The notes: generated by a model from the sequence alone, not told the origin. Shown: positions 6,571-15,060, numbered from the stretch's first letter. The stretch: 33,458 nucleotides of DNA from an uncultured Clostridia bacterium (GCA_947627465.1 CANQWD010000030.1:1-33458); one strand, 5' to 3'. A program made the numbers and translations.

Positions 6571-8427
6571 ATGCTTCTCAACGATGACATAAATCACGAA
6601 AAGATCTCTCAAATGGATGCCTCGCAGTTAAAGGCTCTTTGCAGGGAACTGCGGGGTGTTATTATGCGCACCGTTATGAAAAACGGCGGACATTTATCTT
6701 CAAACCTCGGCGCTGTTGAGATGTCTGTCGCGCTGCATTATGTTTACGACGTATTCGGCGGCGACAGCATTATCTGGGATGTGGGACACCAAGCTTATGC
6801 GCACAAGCTGCTTACCGGGCGGTTTTCGCGGTTCAATACCTTGCGGCAGCGCGGCGGTATCTCCGGTTTTACGCGCCGAAGCGAATCGGAAGCGGACGCG
6901 TTCATTTCGGGGCATTCCAGCACTTCGCTTTCGGCGGCTTACGGTATTTCGACCGCTATGCGCTTAAACGGCGAGAGCGGCGCGGTCGCGGCGATAATCG
7001 GCGACGGCGCGTTTACGGGCGGTATGGCTTACGAAGCGCTCAACAATGCCGGAAAGACCGCCACAAATCTCACACTTGTGCTGAACGACAACGCGATGTC
7101 GATAGGAAAGAGCACCGGGGCGCTGGCGCGGTATCTGTCGCACATTCGTTCGTCCAAGAAATACTTCACGGCGAAGCAGCGCGTCAAGACCGCGCTGTCC
7201 TCGGTGCCTCTCGTGGGAAAACGGCTTGAACGTCAGGCTGTCGCGGCGAAAGTTTTCATTAAGGAAATGCTGTACGAAAGCTCTAATTTGTTTGAGAATA
7301 TGGGCTTTTATTACATCGGACCCGTGGACGGTCACGACCTTGAAAATATGATCGAAGCGCTGACCGTTGCCAAAGAAATGAAGCGTCCGTGCGTGGTTCA
7401 TGTTTTCACAAAAAAAGGAAAGGGTTACATACCCGCCGAGGAAAACCCCGGGGAGTATCACGCGGTTGCGGCGAACGGCGTTGTGGAGGAGTTCGCTTAT
7501 GACGACCTGCCCAATCACGAGGACGAGAGTTTTTCCGAGTGCTTCGGGCGCGAGTTGGAGCGGCTCGGCTCTGCCGACAGCCGCATTTGCGCGATAACCG
7601 CCGCAATGAAGTACGCGGTGGGCTTGAATTATTTCAAGAACAGCTGCGCAGCGCGTTTTTTCGATACGGGTATTGCGGAGCAGCACTCCGTGACGTTTGC
7701 GGCGGGGCTTTCCGTTCGGGGAATGCTGCCCGTTTTCGCGGTGTACTCAACGTTTTTGCAGCGCGGCTTCGACCAGATAATTCACGACTGCGCTATCGAG
7801 AAAACGCATATAGTTTTGGCGATTGACCGCGCGGGATTTGTCGGTGCGGACGGCGAAACGCACCAAGGCATTTTTGACGTGCCGATGCTGCGGCTTATCC
7901 CAAATACGACCGTCTACTCTCCCACGACCTTTGAGGAGCTTCGGAAATATCTGCGCCGCGCGCTTTACTCTGTTGATGGGGTAGCCTGCGTGCGTTATCC
8001 AAAGGGCGCGGAGCCGAGAATTCCCGAAAAGTTTCGTGCGGCGTTCGGCGATGTTGAGGATTTTTATTACTCGGGCAAACGTTCGCGCGTTTTGGGGATA
8101 ACCTACGGGCGGATCTCGCTTGACCTCGCGCTTGCCGCGAAAAGCGCCAATGCGGATTTTCTGCGGCTCATAAAAATCGTGCCGCTCCCCGATAAGATTT
8201 ACGAGATCGCGACGCAATATGAGAAGGTCGTGATTTTCGAGGAAAGCTCGATAAAAGGCGGCGTAGGCGAGGGGATTTTGTGTGGATTATGCAAGCTCGG
8301 TTTTCGTGGCAAGGCGCAAATTGTCGGCGTTGACGGCGAGTTCGTGCCCGCCGCCACTATGGATGAGCAGCTTGCTATGTTCGCGCTTGACGAGCTTTCG
8401 ATGAAAGACGCGCTGCTTTTTCCCTAA
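6571..8427 (+). CDS. dxs: 1-deoxy-D-xylulose-5-phosphate synthase
   Basis: A 618-residue thiamine-diphosphate enzyme that condenses pyruvate and glyceraldehyde 3-phosphate, the first step of the MEP isoprenoid pathway. Motifs include HLSSNLGAVE (41-50), DVGHQAYAHK (70-79), the GDG...N thiamine/Mg site (144-174), the catalytic Glu370 in GIAEQHS, and DRAGFVGADGETHQG in the pyrimidine-binding domain, followed by the transketolase C domain. The length is normal. The start at 6571 has CGGAGG 6 bases upstream. Unlike its neighbours it is preceded by a 218-base gap filled by a repeat. Confidence 0.96.
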   Translation: MLLNDDINHEKISQMDASQLKALCRELRGVIMRTVMKNGGHLSSNLGAVEMSVALHYVYDVFGGDSIIWDVGHQAYAHKLLTGRFSRFNTLRQRGGISGFTRRSESEADAFISGHSSTSLSAAYGISTAMRLNGESGAVAAIIGDGAFTGGMAYEALNNAGKTATNLTLVLNDNAMSIGKSTGALARYLSHIRSSKKYFTAKQRVKTALSSVPLVGKRLERQAVAAKVFIKEMLYESSNLFENMGFYYIGPVDGHDLENMIEALTVAKEMKRPCVVHVFTKKGKGYIPAEENPGEYHAVAANGVVEEFAYDDLPNHEDESFSECFGRELERLGSADSRICAITAAMKYAVGLNYFKNSCAARFFDTGIAEQHSVTFAAGLSVRGMLPVFAVYSTFLQRGFDQIIHDCAIEKTHIVLAIDRAGFVGADGETHQGIFDVPMLRLIPNTTVYSPTTFEELRKYLRRALYSVDGVACVRYPKGAEPRIPEKFRAAFGDVEDFYYSGKRSRVLGITYGRISLDLALAAKSANADFLRLIKIVPLPDKIYEIATQYEKVVIFEESSIKGGVGEGILCGLCKLGFRGKAQIVGVDGEFVPAATMDEQLAMFALDELSMKDALLFP

Positions 8428-8472
8428 ACGCGTTTCTTGCCGTTACGCACCAAGCTTCGCACGCGCTCCGTG

Positions 8473-8553
8473 GGGGCGGGCAGCCCGCCGCTTTGCGGCG
8501 ACGGCGGCTTTGCCGCCGTGTTTTGCGCGAAGCGCAAAACGGCTGCCCGCCCC
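8473..8553. repeat. Cloverleaf palindromic repeat, copy 1
   Basis: A 13-bp outer stem (8473-8485 with 8541-8553) encloses three perfect hairpins placed end to end without a single unpaired base between them: 8486-8500 (6 bp, TTT loop), 8501-8519 (8 bp, TTT loop) and 8520-8540 (9 bp, GAA loop). The whole 81-base unit is a four-way junction. Related copies are at 9941-10019 (inverted) and 11517-11599. Confidence 0.9.
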
Positions 8554-8653
8554 TCGCAGGTGCGCTGCGGGTTCGGCGCGCTTTGGGCGTGTCAGCGATT
8601 GAGATAGGGCAGGTTCGGAAAAGGACGATTTTTTCGGCGGCGGGGGTGAGGAT

Positions 8654-9160
8654 ATGGCGGGATACAGCAGCGAGGAGCATGGCTTTAGATACGAGGTGCG
8701 TAACGAAGCGGAGCAGTCGATAAAAGATTTGCATATTGACCGCGCGAGTTTTCACGAATCGCCGAAAAACGAATGGGAGCGCGTTATTAAGCGGTTTTAT
8801 TATACCTTTATCGATTATGAAAACCACCCGAAAATTCATCTTGAGTATTTGTGGCTGCATTTTCGTGAGGCTCTGCGCTATACAAAACATATTCAAAACG
8901 GCGTTGATACCCCCGATTGGACAGAGTTCGTCGGGAAAATAGACGAGCTTATCCCGAAAGAAAACCGACCCGCCGAGTATTATTACATCAACGATCAAGG
9001 ATGGGTCTACGAGGGAAAATTACCCGAGATAATTGCGGTTTTGGGCGACTGTTCGGGGCGCGTTGAGGATTTTTACATACTGCCGAAGCGCGAAAGGTTC
9101 GATTGGGTAGTTTGCTATTGCGGCGACGGAGACAGTATGGGAATTTATTTGAGGGAATAA
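8654..9160 (+). CDS. Hypothetical protein, possibly DUF6756-like
   Basis: A 168-residue soluble protein with no signal peptide and no membrane span. It has an acidic, aromatic-rich middle (KRFYYTFIDYENHPKIHLEYLW) and an ending with FYILPKRERFDWVVCYCGDGDSMGIYL. That ending recalls small proteins such as DUF6756 or SMI1/immunity-like families, in which a FYI...K..DW pattern precedes the C terminus; I am not certain of this. The start ATG at 8654 has GGGGTGAGG upstream. It lies between the first cloverleaf repeat and tlyA, with only 2 bases before the tlyA start, so it is co-transcribed with tlyA. It is not part of the usual dxs-tlyA arrangement and may be an insertion. Confidence 0.65.
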   Translation: MAGYSSEEHGFRYEVRNEAEQSIKDLHIDRASFHESPKNEWERVIKRFYYTFIDYENHPKIHLEYLWLHFREALRYTKHIQNGVDTPDWTEFVGKIDELIPKENRPAEYYYINDQGWVYEGKLPEIIAVLGDCSGRVEDFYILPKRERFDWVVCYCGDGDSMGIYLRE

Positions 9161-9162
9161 CA

Positions 9163-9888
9163 ATGCGGCTTGACGTGTATCTTACCGAAAATAAGCTCTG
9201 TAAAAGCCGCTCGGCGGCGCAGAGCCTGATAAATATCGGCGGTGTTTCGGTTAACGGCAAGACCGCCGTGAAAAACTCCTCGGAAGTTTCGGACGGCGAC
9301 GATATTCAGATCATCGGCGAACGGCTGAAATACGTAGGGCGTGGCGGTTTGAAATTGGAACGCGCTTTGGAGCTTTGGGATTTTGATTTAAACGGCGCGT
9401 TTTGTGTGGACGTCGGCGCTTCCACCGGCGGATTTACCGATTGTATGCTGCAAAACGGTGCGGCAAAGGTCTACGCGGTGGATGTCGGCAGAGATCAGCT
9501 TGATGAAAAGCTGCGCTCGGACAGCCGCGTGATATCGCTCGAACAGACGGATATCCGCGATTTTTCGCTGCCCGACGGGGAATACGCGGACTTTATCGGC
9601 GCTGATGTGTCGTTTATTTCGCTAAAGCTTATTTTGCCGCGCGTTTATGGACTTTTAAAAGACGACGGCGCGGCGGTTGTGCTCATTAAACCGCAGTTTG
9701 AAGCAGGGCGGAGCAACCTTTCCAAAAAGGGGATAGTCCGCGACGATAAAGTTCGCCGAAAGATCGTCGAGGATATGAGGGAATTCGTGGTACAATGCGG
9801 ATTTTCGGTTATCGGTACGGCGAATTCCCCGATAACGGGCGGCGACGGCAACATTGAGTATTTGCTTGCTTTATGTAAGCGCGCATAG
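9163..9888 (+). CDS. tlyA: TlyA family rRNA (cytidine-2'-O)-methyltransferase
   Basis: A 241-residue protein with an N-terminal S4 RNA-binding domain (about 1-60, RLDVYLTENKLCKSRSAAQ) and an FtsJ/RrmJ-like methyltransferase domain. The SAM site DVGASTGGFTD is at 82-92, and the catalytic K-D-K-E set is represented by Lys64, Asp148, Lys176 and the Glu in GNIEYLL. TlyA proteins methylate 16S and 23S rRNA, and some members also act as hemolysins. The start is taken as ATG 9163, at the beginning of the S4 domain and with GAGGGA upstream; an in-frame start at 9103 would overlap the previous gene. Confidence 0.92.
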   Translation: MRLDVYLTENKLCKSRSAAQSLINIGGVSVNGKTAVKNSSEVSDGDDIQIIGERLKYVGRGGLKLERALELWDFDLNGAFCVDVGASTGGFTDCMLQNGAAKVYAVDVGRDQLDEKLRSDSRVISLEQTDIRDFSLPDGEYADFIGADVSFISLKLILPRVYGLLKDDGAAVVLIKPQFEAGRSNLSKKGIVRDDKVRRKIVEDMREFVVQCGFSVIGTANSPITGGDGNIEYLLALCKRA

Positions 9889-9940
9889 TTTGTTCACGTC
9901 CACCTCTTGCGCGGTTGTGCAAGCTCCCGCGCCGCCTCCC

Positions 9941-10019
9941 GGTCGGGCAGCCGTTTCGCGCTTTGCGCGAAACGCGGCGGCTTTGCCGCCGTCGCCGCAA
10001 AGCGGCGGGCTGCCCGACC
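9941..10019. repeat. Cloverleaf palindromic repeat, copy 2 (inverted)
   Basis: The outer stem is 9941-9952 with 10008-10019. The internal hairpins, in reversed order, are 9953-9973 (9 bp), 9974-9992 (8 bp including one G-T pair) and 9993-10007 (6 bp), again with no unpaired bases between stems. Compared with copy 1, an outer G-C pair is T-A here and a T-A pair of the 9-bp hairpin is C-G, so both sides changed together. Confidence 0.9.
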
Positions 10020-10114
10020 CTCGCGGCAACGTATGGGCGCGGGTGAAAAGCGTTCGGAGTTGAGAGACGTATGGGCGCGGGGCGGTCGGATAAACGTGAA
10101 ATAGGGAAGGAGCG

Positions 10115-10975
10115 ATGAAAATGTCGGAAACACGGGTGCTTATCGGGTTTAATTCCGCAAAAGACGGATCTGTGGAGTTGGCTGCGAAAATAGCCGCGCT
10201 GCTGCGTGAAAACGGATATCTGCCATGCGTTTACGGAAAGAACTCGCTCTACGCGGAAAAAATAGGCTCGGAGATAGTGGAAACGCCCGGGATATGCAGC
10301 TTTATTGTTACGGTGGGCGGCGACGGCACTATTCTGAAATGGGGCAAAATAGCCGCGGAGTTTGACCTTCCGCTGCTCGGTGTGAATATGGGGCGGCTGG
10401 GCTTTATGGCAACTCTCGAGCCGCCCGAGATAGAACGCATACCGCGTCTTCTTTCCGAAGAAATATCCGTGAGCCGCCGTATGATCTTGGATTGTAAAGT
10501 AATGCGCGGCAACGGTGTGATTTTTTCCGAAAGCGTGATAAACGACGTTATCGTATCGCGGTCGAGCTTGTCAAAGCTGCCGGAGTATGTTGTGAGCTGT
10601 GGAGACACGGAGGTGTCGCGCGTCCGCGCGGACGGCGTAATCCTAAGCACGCCGACGGGTTCAACGGCTTATTCTCTGTCGGCGGGCGGTCCCATTCTTG
10701 CGCCCGATTTGGAGTGCATAGAGTTTACCGCGCTGTGTCCGCATACGCTGTTCAATCGCCCGATGATTTTTTCGGATAAGCAGCCCGTTACCGTGACTGT
10801 TTGTCACTATCAGAACAGCAAGGCAACGTTTTCCGTGGACGGCGGCAAAGGCATCCCCTTTTTGGACGGCGATATCCTGCGGCTGACGCGTTCACGATAC
10901 GATCTAAAGATAATCGAAGCGGGCGGCGGATTCTACGGAGCGATACACAATAAGCTGATAATGCCGATCAAATAG
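10115..10975 (+). CDS. nadK: NAD kinase
   Basis: A 286-residue ATP-NAD kinase that makes NADP from NAD. It carries the GGDGT motif (68-72), NMGRLGF (91-97) and the TPTGSTAYSLSAGGP segment that binds NAD. The first ATG at 10115 is only two bases from AGGAG; an ATG two codons later (10121) has better spacing and may be the true start. Placement between tlyA and argR is common in Clostridia. No accessory domain is seen. Confidence 0.95.
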   Translation: MKMSETRVLIGFNSAKDGSVELAAKIAALLRENGYLPCVYGKNSLYAEKIGSEIVETPGICSFIVTVGGDGTILKWGKIAAEFDLPLLGVNMGRLGFMATLEPPEIERIPRLLSEEISVSRRMILDCKVMRGNGVIFSESVINDVIVSRSSLSKLPEYVVSCGDTEVSRVRADGVILSTPTGSTAYSLSAGGPILAPDLECIEFTALCPHTLFNRPMIFSDKQPVTVTVCHYQNSKATFSVDGGKGIPFLDGDILRLTRSRYDLKIIEAGGGFYGAIHNKLIMPIK

Positions 10976-10987
10976 AGGGGTGAGATT

Positions 10988-11437
10988 ATGAACAAGAAGG
11001 CTCGTCAAGCGGCGATTTTGAGAGTGATTTCCGAAAACGAGGTGGAAACGCAGAGCGACTTGCAGCAGCTTTTGAACAACGAGGGCATAGCCGTTGGGCA
11101 GTCGACGCTTTCGCGAGATATCCGCGAGCTGAGTTTAGTTAAGCGCGTAAACGAGAACGAAGTAAACTGCTACTATTCGGGTATGAAGTCCACAGCAGCG
11201 CATTACAACAGCATTTTCGCGCAGTCTGTGCTTTCTATGGACCGCGCTCAAAACATCGTGGTGCTGAAATGCCGCGCGGGGCTTGCAAACGCGGCTTGCG
11301 CTGTGGTTGACGAGCAGGATTTCCCAACGGTAATGGGTTCCATTGCGGGCGACGACACCGTGTTCATTCTCACCAAGACCGACAACCACGCGGCGCAGCT
11401 TATTTCCGACCTGAAGCGCTTGACAATAAAGGGATAG
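10988..11437 (+). CDS. argR: Arginine repressor ArgR
   Basis: A 149-residue regulator with an N-terminal winged helix (recognition segment GQSTLSRDIRELSLVK, about 37-52) and a C-terminal arginine-binding, oligomerising domain with GSIAGDDT (117-124). It represses arginine biosynthesis and can activate catabolism as an arginine-bound hexamer. GAGGGGTGAG lies upstream of the ATG. Here it sits in the conserved argR-recN position and no arginine genes are nearby, so its targets lie elsewhere. Confidence 0.94.
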   Translation: MNKKARQAAILRVISENEVETQSDLQQLLNNEGIAVGQSTLSRDIRELSLVKRVNENEVNCYYSGMKSTAAHYNSIFAQSVLSMDRAQNIVVLKCRAGLANAACAVVDEQDFPTVMGSIAGDDTVFILTKTDNHAAQLISDLKRLTIKG

Positions 11438-11516
11438 CGCTTCACGCCGCCGAACGCCCCGCGTCTGTACGCAGCCGCTTTTCGAGCCCGGCGTCCCGCG
11501 TTCGTGCGTTGCCGCG

Positions 11517-11599
11517 GGGGCGGGCAGCCCGTCGCTTCGCGGCGCACGGCGGCTGTGCCGCCGTGGTTTTGAGCAAAGCGCAAAACGGCTGCCCGCCCC
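11517..11599. repeat. Cloverleaf palindromic repeat, copy 3
   Basis: The outer 13-bp stem (11517-11529 with 11587-11599) is identical to that of copy 1. The hairpins are 11530-11544 (6 bp with one G-T pair), 11545-11565 (9 bp, TGT loop) and 11566-11586 (9 positions with one A-G mismatch). A further hairpin follows (11596-11602 with 11611-11617). It is in the same orientation as copy 1. Confidence 0.88.
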
Positions 11600-11710
11600 A
11601 ACGACGGTGCGTTGGGGCGGCGAGGGAAACAAGCCGCGGCAATGGTGTAAAGCGAACCGAGAGGAACGGCGAGACGGCGGCATGATCAAAGAGGAAAGGA
11701 GTTTTCGCGA

Positions 11711-13360
11711 ATGTTAAGGGAGTTGGCAATAGAAAACTTAGCGGTGATAGAGAAAGCGTCCGCGCAGTTCGGCGGAAGCTTCAACGTGTTCACCGGCGAA
11801 ACGGGCGCGGGAAAAAGTATACTGATAGGCGGAATAAACGCTATTTTAGGACAGCGAACCACAAAAGATATAGTAAGAACGGGAGCTAAAAAAGCGCTTA
11901 TAACCGCTCTTTTCGACGGGCTTCCGAAAGGGGTTTGCGAAAAGCTTGAGGAGTTGGGCTTCGAGACGGAGGACGAACTTGTGCTGTCGCGGGAGATCTT
12001 CGCGGACGGCAAAAGCTCCGCCCGGATAAACGGAAAACCCGCCACCGCCGCAATGCTTAAGGAAATAGGCAGCATGCTTGTTGACGTACACGGTCAGCAC
12101 GAGAACCGTATCCTGATGTCAAACGATAATCAGCGTGACATTCTCGATAATTACGGCGGAATAACCGCAAAACTTGAGCCGTATAGGGAAAAGTTCAGAG
12201 AATTCGCCAAAACCTCAAAACGCTTGAAAACTCTGCAGGAAGAATTACAGACTAAAGAACTTAAGATCGAGCACTTAAGCGGAATTGTCGAGGAGCTGTC
12301 CGCGCTGGAGCTTGAAAAGGGCGAGGGTGAAAGTCTCGAGCGTGAATTGGAGCGAGTTCGCAGCGCGGCGAAAATTCAGCAGGCAGTGTGGGGCGCGTAT
12401 AACGCTCTCGCTGCCGAGGACGGCGTGGCGGTAAATAATCTGCTTCAAACCGCCGCCGACGCCCTCGGTTCAATAGAGGACGTTGAACCGAAAGCCAAGG
12501 GTCTCCGCGAACGCTTGAGCGCGATGCTGCCCGAGGTGAACGATATCGCGGACGAGCTGTTTAAGCTGACCGCCGATGATTACGAGGAACGCGAGGCTGC
12601 TCTCTCGGATAGGGTTTCGGCGGTTAAACACGCCAAGCGCAAGTACAATATGGACGCGGACGCGCTGGTCGATCATCTCGCGGAGTGTAAAGAGCAGTTG
12701 GCAATGCTTTCGGGCACGGACGATGAGATAGACAGGCTTACCGAGCAGCGTCACGAGCTTGCGGAGCAGGTGAAAATTATGGCGGACGAGATATCAAATC
12801 TGCGAAAAAAGGCCGCGGACAAGCTCTCCGACGAGATACGCGGACAGTTGGAATTTTTGGATATGCCGAACGTCAAAATAATTTTTGCGATAAATCCCGA
12901 TAAGATAACGATAAACGGCAGAGACAGCGTTGAAATGCTGATCTCCGCGAACGCGGGCGAGGAGCCGAAGCCGCTGAACAAAATAGCGTCGGGCGGCGAG
13001 TTGTCGCGCATTATGCTTGCGATAAAAAGCGTGCTCGCGGACAGCGACGATATCCCCACGATGATCTTCGACGAGGTTGACGCGGGAATAAGCGGACGAG
13101 CCGCGCAAAAGGTCGGAATAAAGCTCTGCGAAACGGCCCAAAAGCGGCAAGTGCTCTGCATTACGCACTTGGCGCAGATTGCCGCGAAAGCGGACGTTCA
13201 TTTGCTTATCGAAAAGCAGGTGGAGGAAAACCGCACGTTTACGCGCATTACGGAGTTGGAGCACTCCGGCAGAGTGCGGGAGCTTGCGCGTATCATTGAC
13301 GGCTCTGCGAGCGAGAGCGCGATAGCCGCCGCCGAGGAAATGCTCAATAACGCTAATTAA
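11711..13360 (+). CDS. recN: DNA repair protein RecN
   Basis: A 549-residue SMC-like ATPase. Walker A GETGAGKS is at 29-36, LVDVHGQHEN follows near 125, long coiled-coil arms cover the middle (about 155-370), and an SGGELSR signature and Walker B MIFDEVDAGISG (from residue 451) complete the ATPase head. RecN acts early at DNA double-strand breaks, tethering ends for RecA-dependent repair. AAAGGAG lies upstream of the ATG. It is the last gene of the plus-strand cluster; the spoIVB-spo0A pair that often follows in Firmicutes is absent, and pilT converges on it instead. Confidence 0.96.
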   Translation: MLRELAIENLAVIEKASAQFGGSFNVFTGETGAGKSILIGGINAILGQRTTKDIVRTGAKKALITALFDGLPKGVCEKLEELGFETEDELVLSREIFADGKSSARINGKPATAAMLKEIGSMLVDVHGQHENRILMSNDNQRDILDNYGGITAKLEPYREKFREFAKTSKRLKTLQEELQTKELKIEHLSGIVEELSALELEKGEGESLERELERVRSAAKIQQAVWGAYNALAAEDGVAVNNLLQTAADALGSIEDVEPKAKGLRERLSAMLPEVNDIADELFKLTADDYEEREAALSDRVSAVKHAKRKYNMDADALVDHLAECKEQLAMLSGTDDEIDRLTEQRHELAEQVKIMADEISNLRKKAADKLSDEIRGQLEFLDMPNVKIIFAINPDKITINGRDSVEMLISANAGEEPKPLNKIASGGELSRIMLAIKSVLADSDDIPTMIFDEVDAGISGRAAQKVGIKLCETAQKRQVLCITHLAQIAAKADVHLLIEKQVEENRTFTRITELEHSGRVRELARIIDGSASESAIAAAEEMLNNAN

Positions 13361-13365
13361 AAAAT

Positions 13366-13395
13366 CCCGACCGTTTCCGCAAAGAAACAGTCGGG
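13366..13395. terminator. Bidirectional terminator between recN and pilT
   Basis: A 12-position stem, CCCGACCGTTTC with GAAACAGTCGGG (one mismatch), lies between convergent genes. It has A-rich bases on the left and TTTATATTT on the right, so it can serve both strands. Confidence 0.8.
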
Positions 13396-13419
13396 TTTAT
13401 ATTTGTTGAATTTGAAAAC

Positions 13420-14475
13420 TCACATACCGCCGGTGAGCTTTTTCTCCATTTCAGTCGAGTTATTGGAGTATTCAAGAGCGGTCTGGAAAGATATTTTGCC
13501 GCCGTTATACAGCTTTTGCAGAGCGTCCATCATAGTGCACATTCCCATTTGCGTCGAGCCTTGAATGGTGGATTCCATCTGCGCTACCTTGTTGGTGCGG
13601 ATAAGGTTCTTGATAGCGTCCGAACCGAGCATTACCTCCACCGCCGCACATCTGCCCTTGCCGTCCTGCGTGGGAACCAACGACTGCGACAAAACGCCCT
13701 GTATCATATTTGCAAGCTGCGAACGCACCTGTTCTTTGGATTCCACGGGGCAAACGTCGATGATACGGTCGACCGTCTGCGCCGCCGAGGAGGTGTGAAG
13801 CGTACCGAAAACCAAGTGTCCCGTTTCAGCGGCGGTAAGCGCCAGCATAATGGTTTCGTAATCTCTCATCTCACCGATAAGTATAACGTCGGGATCTTCA
13901 CGCAACGCGCTTCTCAGCGCGTAATCAAAAGACAGCACGTCGCGGCCGACCTCGCGCTGGTGAATAGTCGCTTTAGCCTGAGTGTAACGATATTCGATAG
14001 GATCCTCGATAGTGATGATGTGGCAGGCGCGTGTCTCGTTGATATGCTGTATCATAGCGGCAAGCGTGGTGGATTTGCCCGCGCCCGTAGGTCCCGTTAC
14101 AAGCACCAAGCCCTTGCGCTTTTTCGCAAGCTCCAAAACGACAGGCGGCATTCCGAGCTTGTCAAGCGTCGGGATATTGGAGTTCAGCAAACGAATGGAG
14201 CATGCAAGCTTGCCTTCCTGGTGGAATACATTTACACGCTGACGCGCTCCGTTTTTAAGCTCGAACGAGAAATCGATGTCCTTTCCTTCGGTAAGCTGCT
14301 TTTCCTGTTCCGCGGAAAGTATCGACAAAATAGTGCGGTGGATTACCTGATCCGAAAGCTGCTGATAGTGCTGAAGTTCGCCGTTTACGCGAATTACCGT
14401 TGGCGCGCCGACGGTAAGGTGGATATCAGAGGCGTTCATATTACGCGCCTGCATAATAAATTCTTCGAATGTCAT
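13420..14475 (-). CDS. pilT: Type IV pilus retraction ATPase PilT family
   Basis: A 351-residue hexameric secretion ATPase. It shows Walker A GPTGAGKST (128-136), the Asp box IEDPIEY (156-162), Walker B DVILIGEMRD (196-205), the His box around His227 (GTLHTSSAAQTVDRIID) and an AIKNLIR motif close to the AIRNLIR retraction motif. These point to PilT rather than PilB. It would power pilus retraction at the inner face of the membrane. AAGGAG precedes the ATG. No other pilus gene is in the window; its only operon partner is the CobU-like gene 11 bases upstream. Symbol by family resemblance. Confidence 0.88.
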   Translation of the reverse strand: MTFEEFIMQARNMNASDIHLTVGAPTVIRVNGELQHYQQLSDQVIHRTILSILSAEQEKQLTEGKDIDFSFELKNGARQRVNVFHQEGKLACSIRLLNSNIPTLDKLGMPPVVLELAKKRKGLVLVTGPTGAGKSTTLAAMIQHINETRACHIITIEDPIEYRYTQAKATIHQREVGRDVLSFDYALRSALREDPDVILIGEMRDYETIMLALTAAETGHLVFGTLHTSSAAQTVDRIIDVCPVESKEQVRSQLANMIQGVLSQSLVPTQDGKGRCAAVEVMLGSDAIKNLIRTNKVAQMESTIQGSTQMGMCTMMDALQKLYNGGKISFQTALEYSNNSTEMEKKLTGGM

Positions 14476-14486
14476 AATTATACTCC

Positions 14487-15032
14487 TTATTTGATTTTAA
14501 ATTGAATTCCGCTTGCGGAAAAATACGCTTCTTCGCAGGAATTGGCGATACGCTGATTTACGCGCCCGAGAATGTCTCTGTAAGCGGCGGCTGCGGGATC
14601 GGGGTGAACTATCGAAAAGCCCGTTTCGAGCGTGATGATAACGATACTTCCGTGGTTTTCCAGAACCTTATCCATCGTTTCGGTAATGCCGTCGATAATG
14701 CGCTTTTCGATCTGCTTTTTTTTGTCGTCGTTCAGTTCCTCTGCGCTTTTGCACATTTCCCGTATGATCACACGGGTATACGCGGAAACGCTGTCGAAGA
14801 TCACGAACTTATGCTCGCCTACCTCGTCGGCGGGTTTGGCGGTCTGCTTATGGACAATGCTCCATTCCAGATCTTTTTCCTCGGAGTTAAAGTTTATACG
14901 GTTTTGGATATCCGTATTCAGCTTTTCGCCCATTCTTAGGTACAGCACGTTGTCGAACGCGGAAAAGCTTGTGACCGCGAAACGTGATTTTCCGCTTGCC
15001 GCCCCGCCGGTTATCAGTATTGAGTTTGCCAT
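14487..15032 (-). CDS. CobU-family nucleotide-binding protein lacking the guanylylation histidine
   Basis: A 181-residue protein that follows the CobU fold from end to end: P-loop GGAASGKS (9-16), a Val-Leu-Tyr strand, an aligned RI...W segment, a V-I-I-T-L-E-T-G strand, and the ending YRDILGRVNQRIA...SGIQFKIK, which closely matches Salmonella CobU. CobU phosphorylates adenosylcobinamide and transfers GMP from GTP through His46. In the aligned segment the two histidines (46 and 47 in Salmonella) are Phe48 and Asn49 here, so GMP transfer by the known mechanism looks impossible. The start is ATG 15032 with AAAGGA upstream. No cobalamin genes are nearby and it is paired with pilT. It may be a repurposed NTPase. 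Confidence 0.75.
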   Translation of the reverse strand: MANSILITGGAASGKSRFAVTSFSAFDNVLYLRMGEKLNTDIQNRINFNSEEKDLEWSIVHKQTAKPADEVGEHKFVIFDSVSAYTRVIIREMCKSAEELNDDKKKQIEKRIIDGITETMDKVLENHGSIVIITLETGFSIVHPDPAAAAYRDILGRVNQRIANSCEEAYFSASGIQFKIK

Positions 15033-15060
15033 AAATTCTTTCCTTTCGTTTTTTATTACC

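Noticed and set aside
6964-7686. Minus-strand frame of 240 codons opposite dxs
   Set aside because: No family features; it lies fully within dxs, whose motifs are intact.
8473-8553. Cloverleaf repeat considered as a tRNA or as a simple terminator
   Set aside because: The arms lack tRNA invariant bases and an anticodon loop, all loops are three bases, there is no U-run, and one copy is inverted relative to transcription.
13516-14505. Plus-strand frame of 329 codons opposite pilT
   Set aside because: Basic, low-complexity composition and no ribosome binding site; pilT on the other strand has all family motifs.
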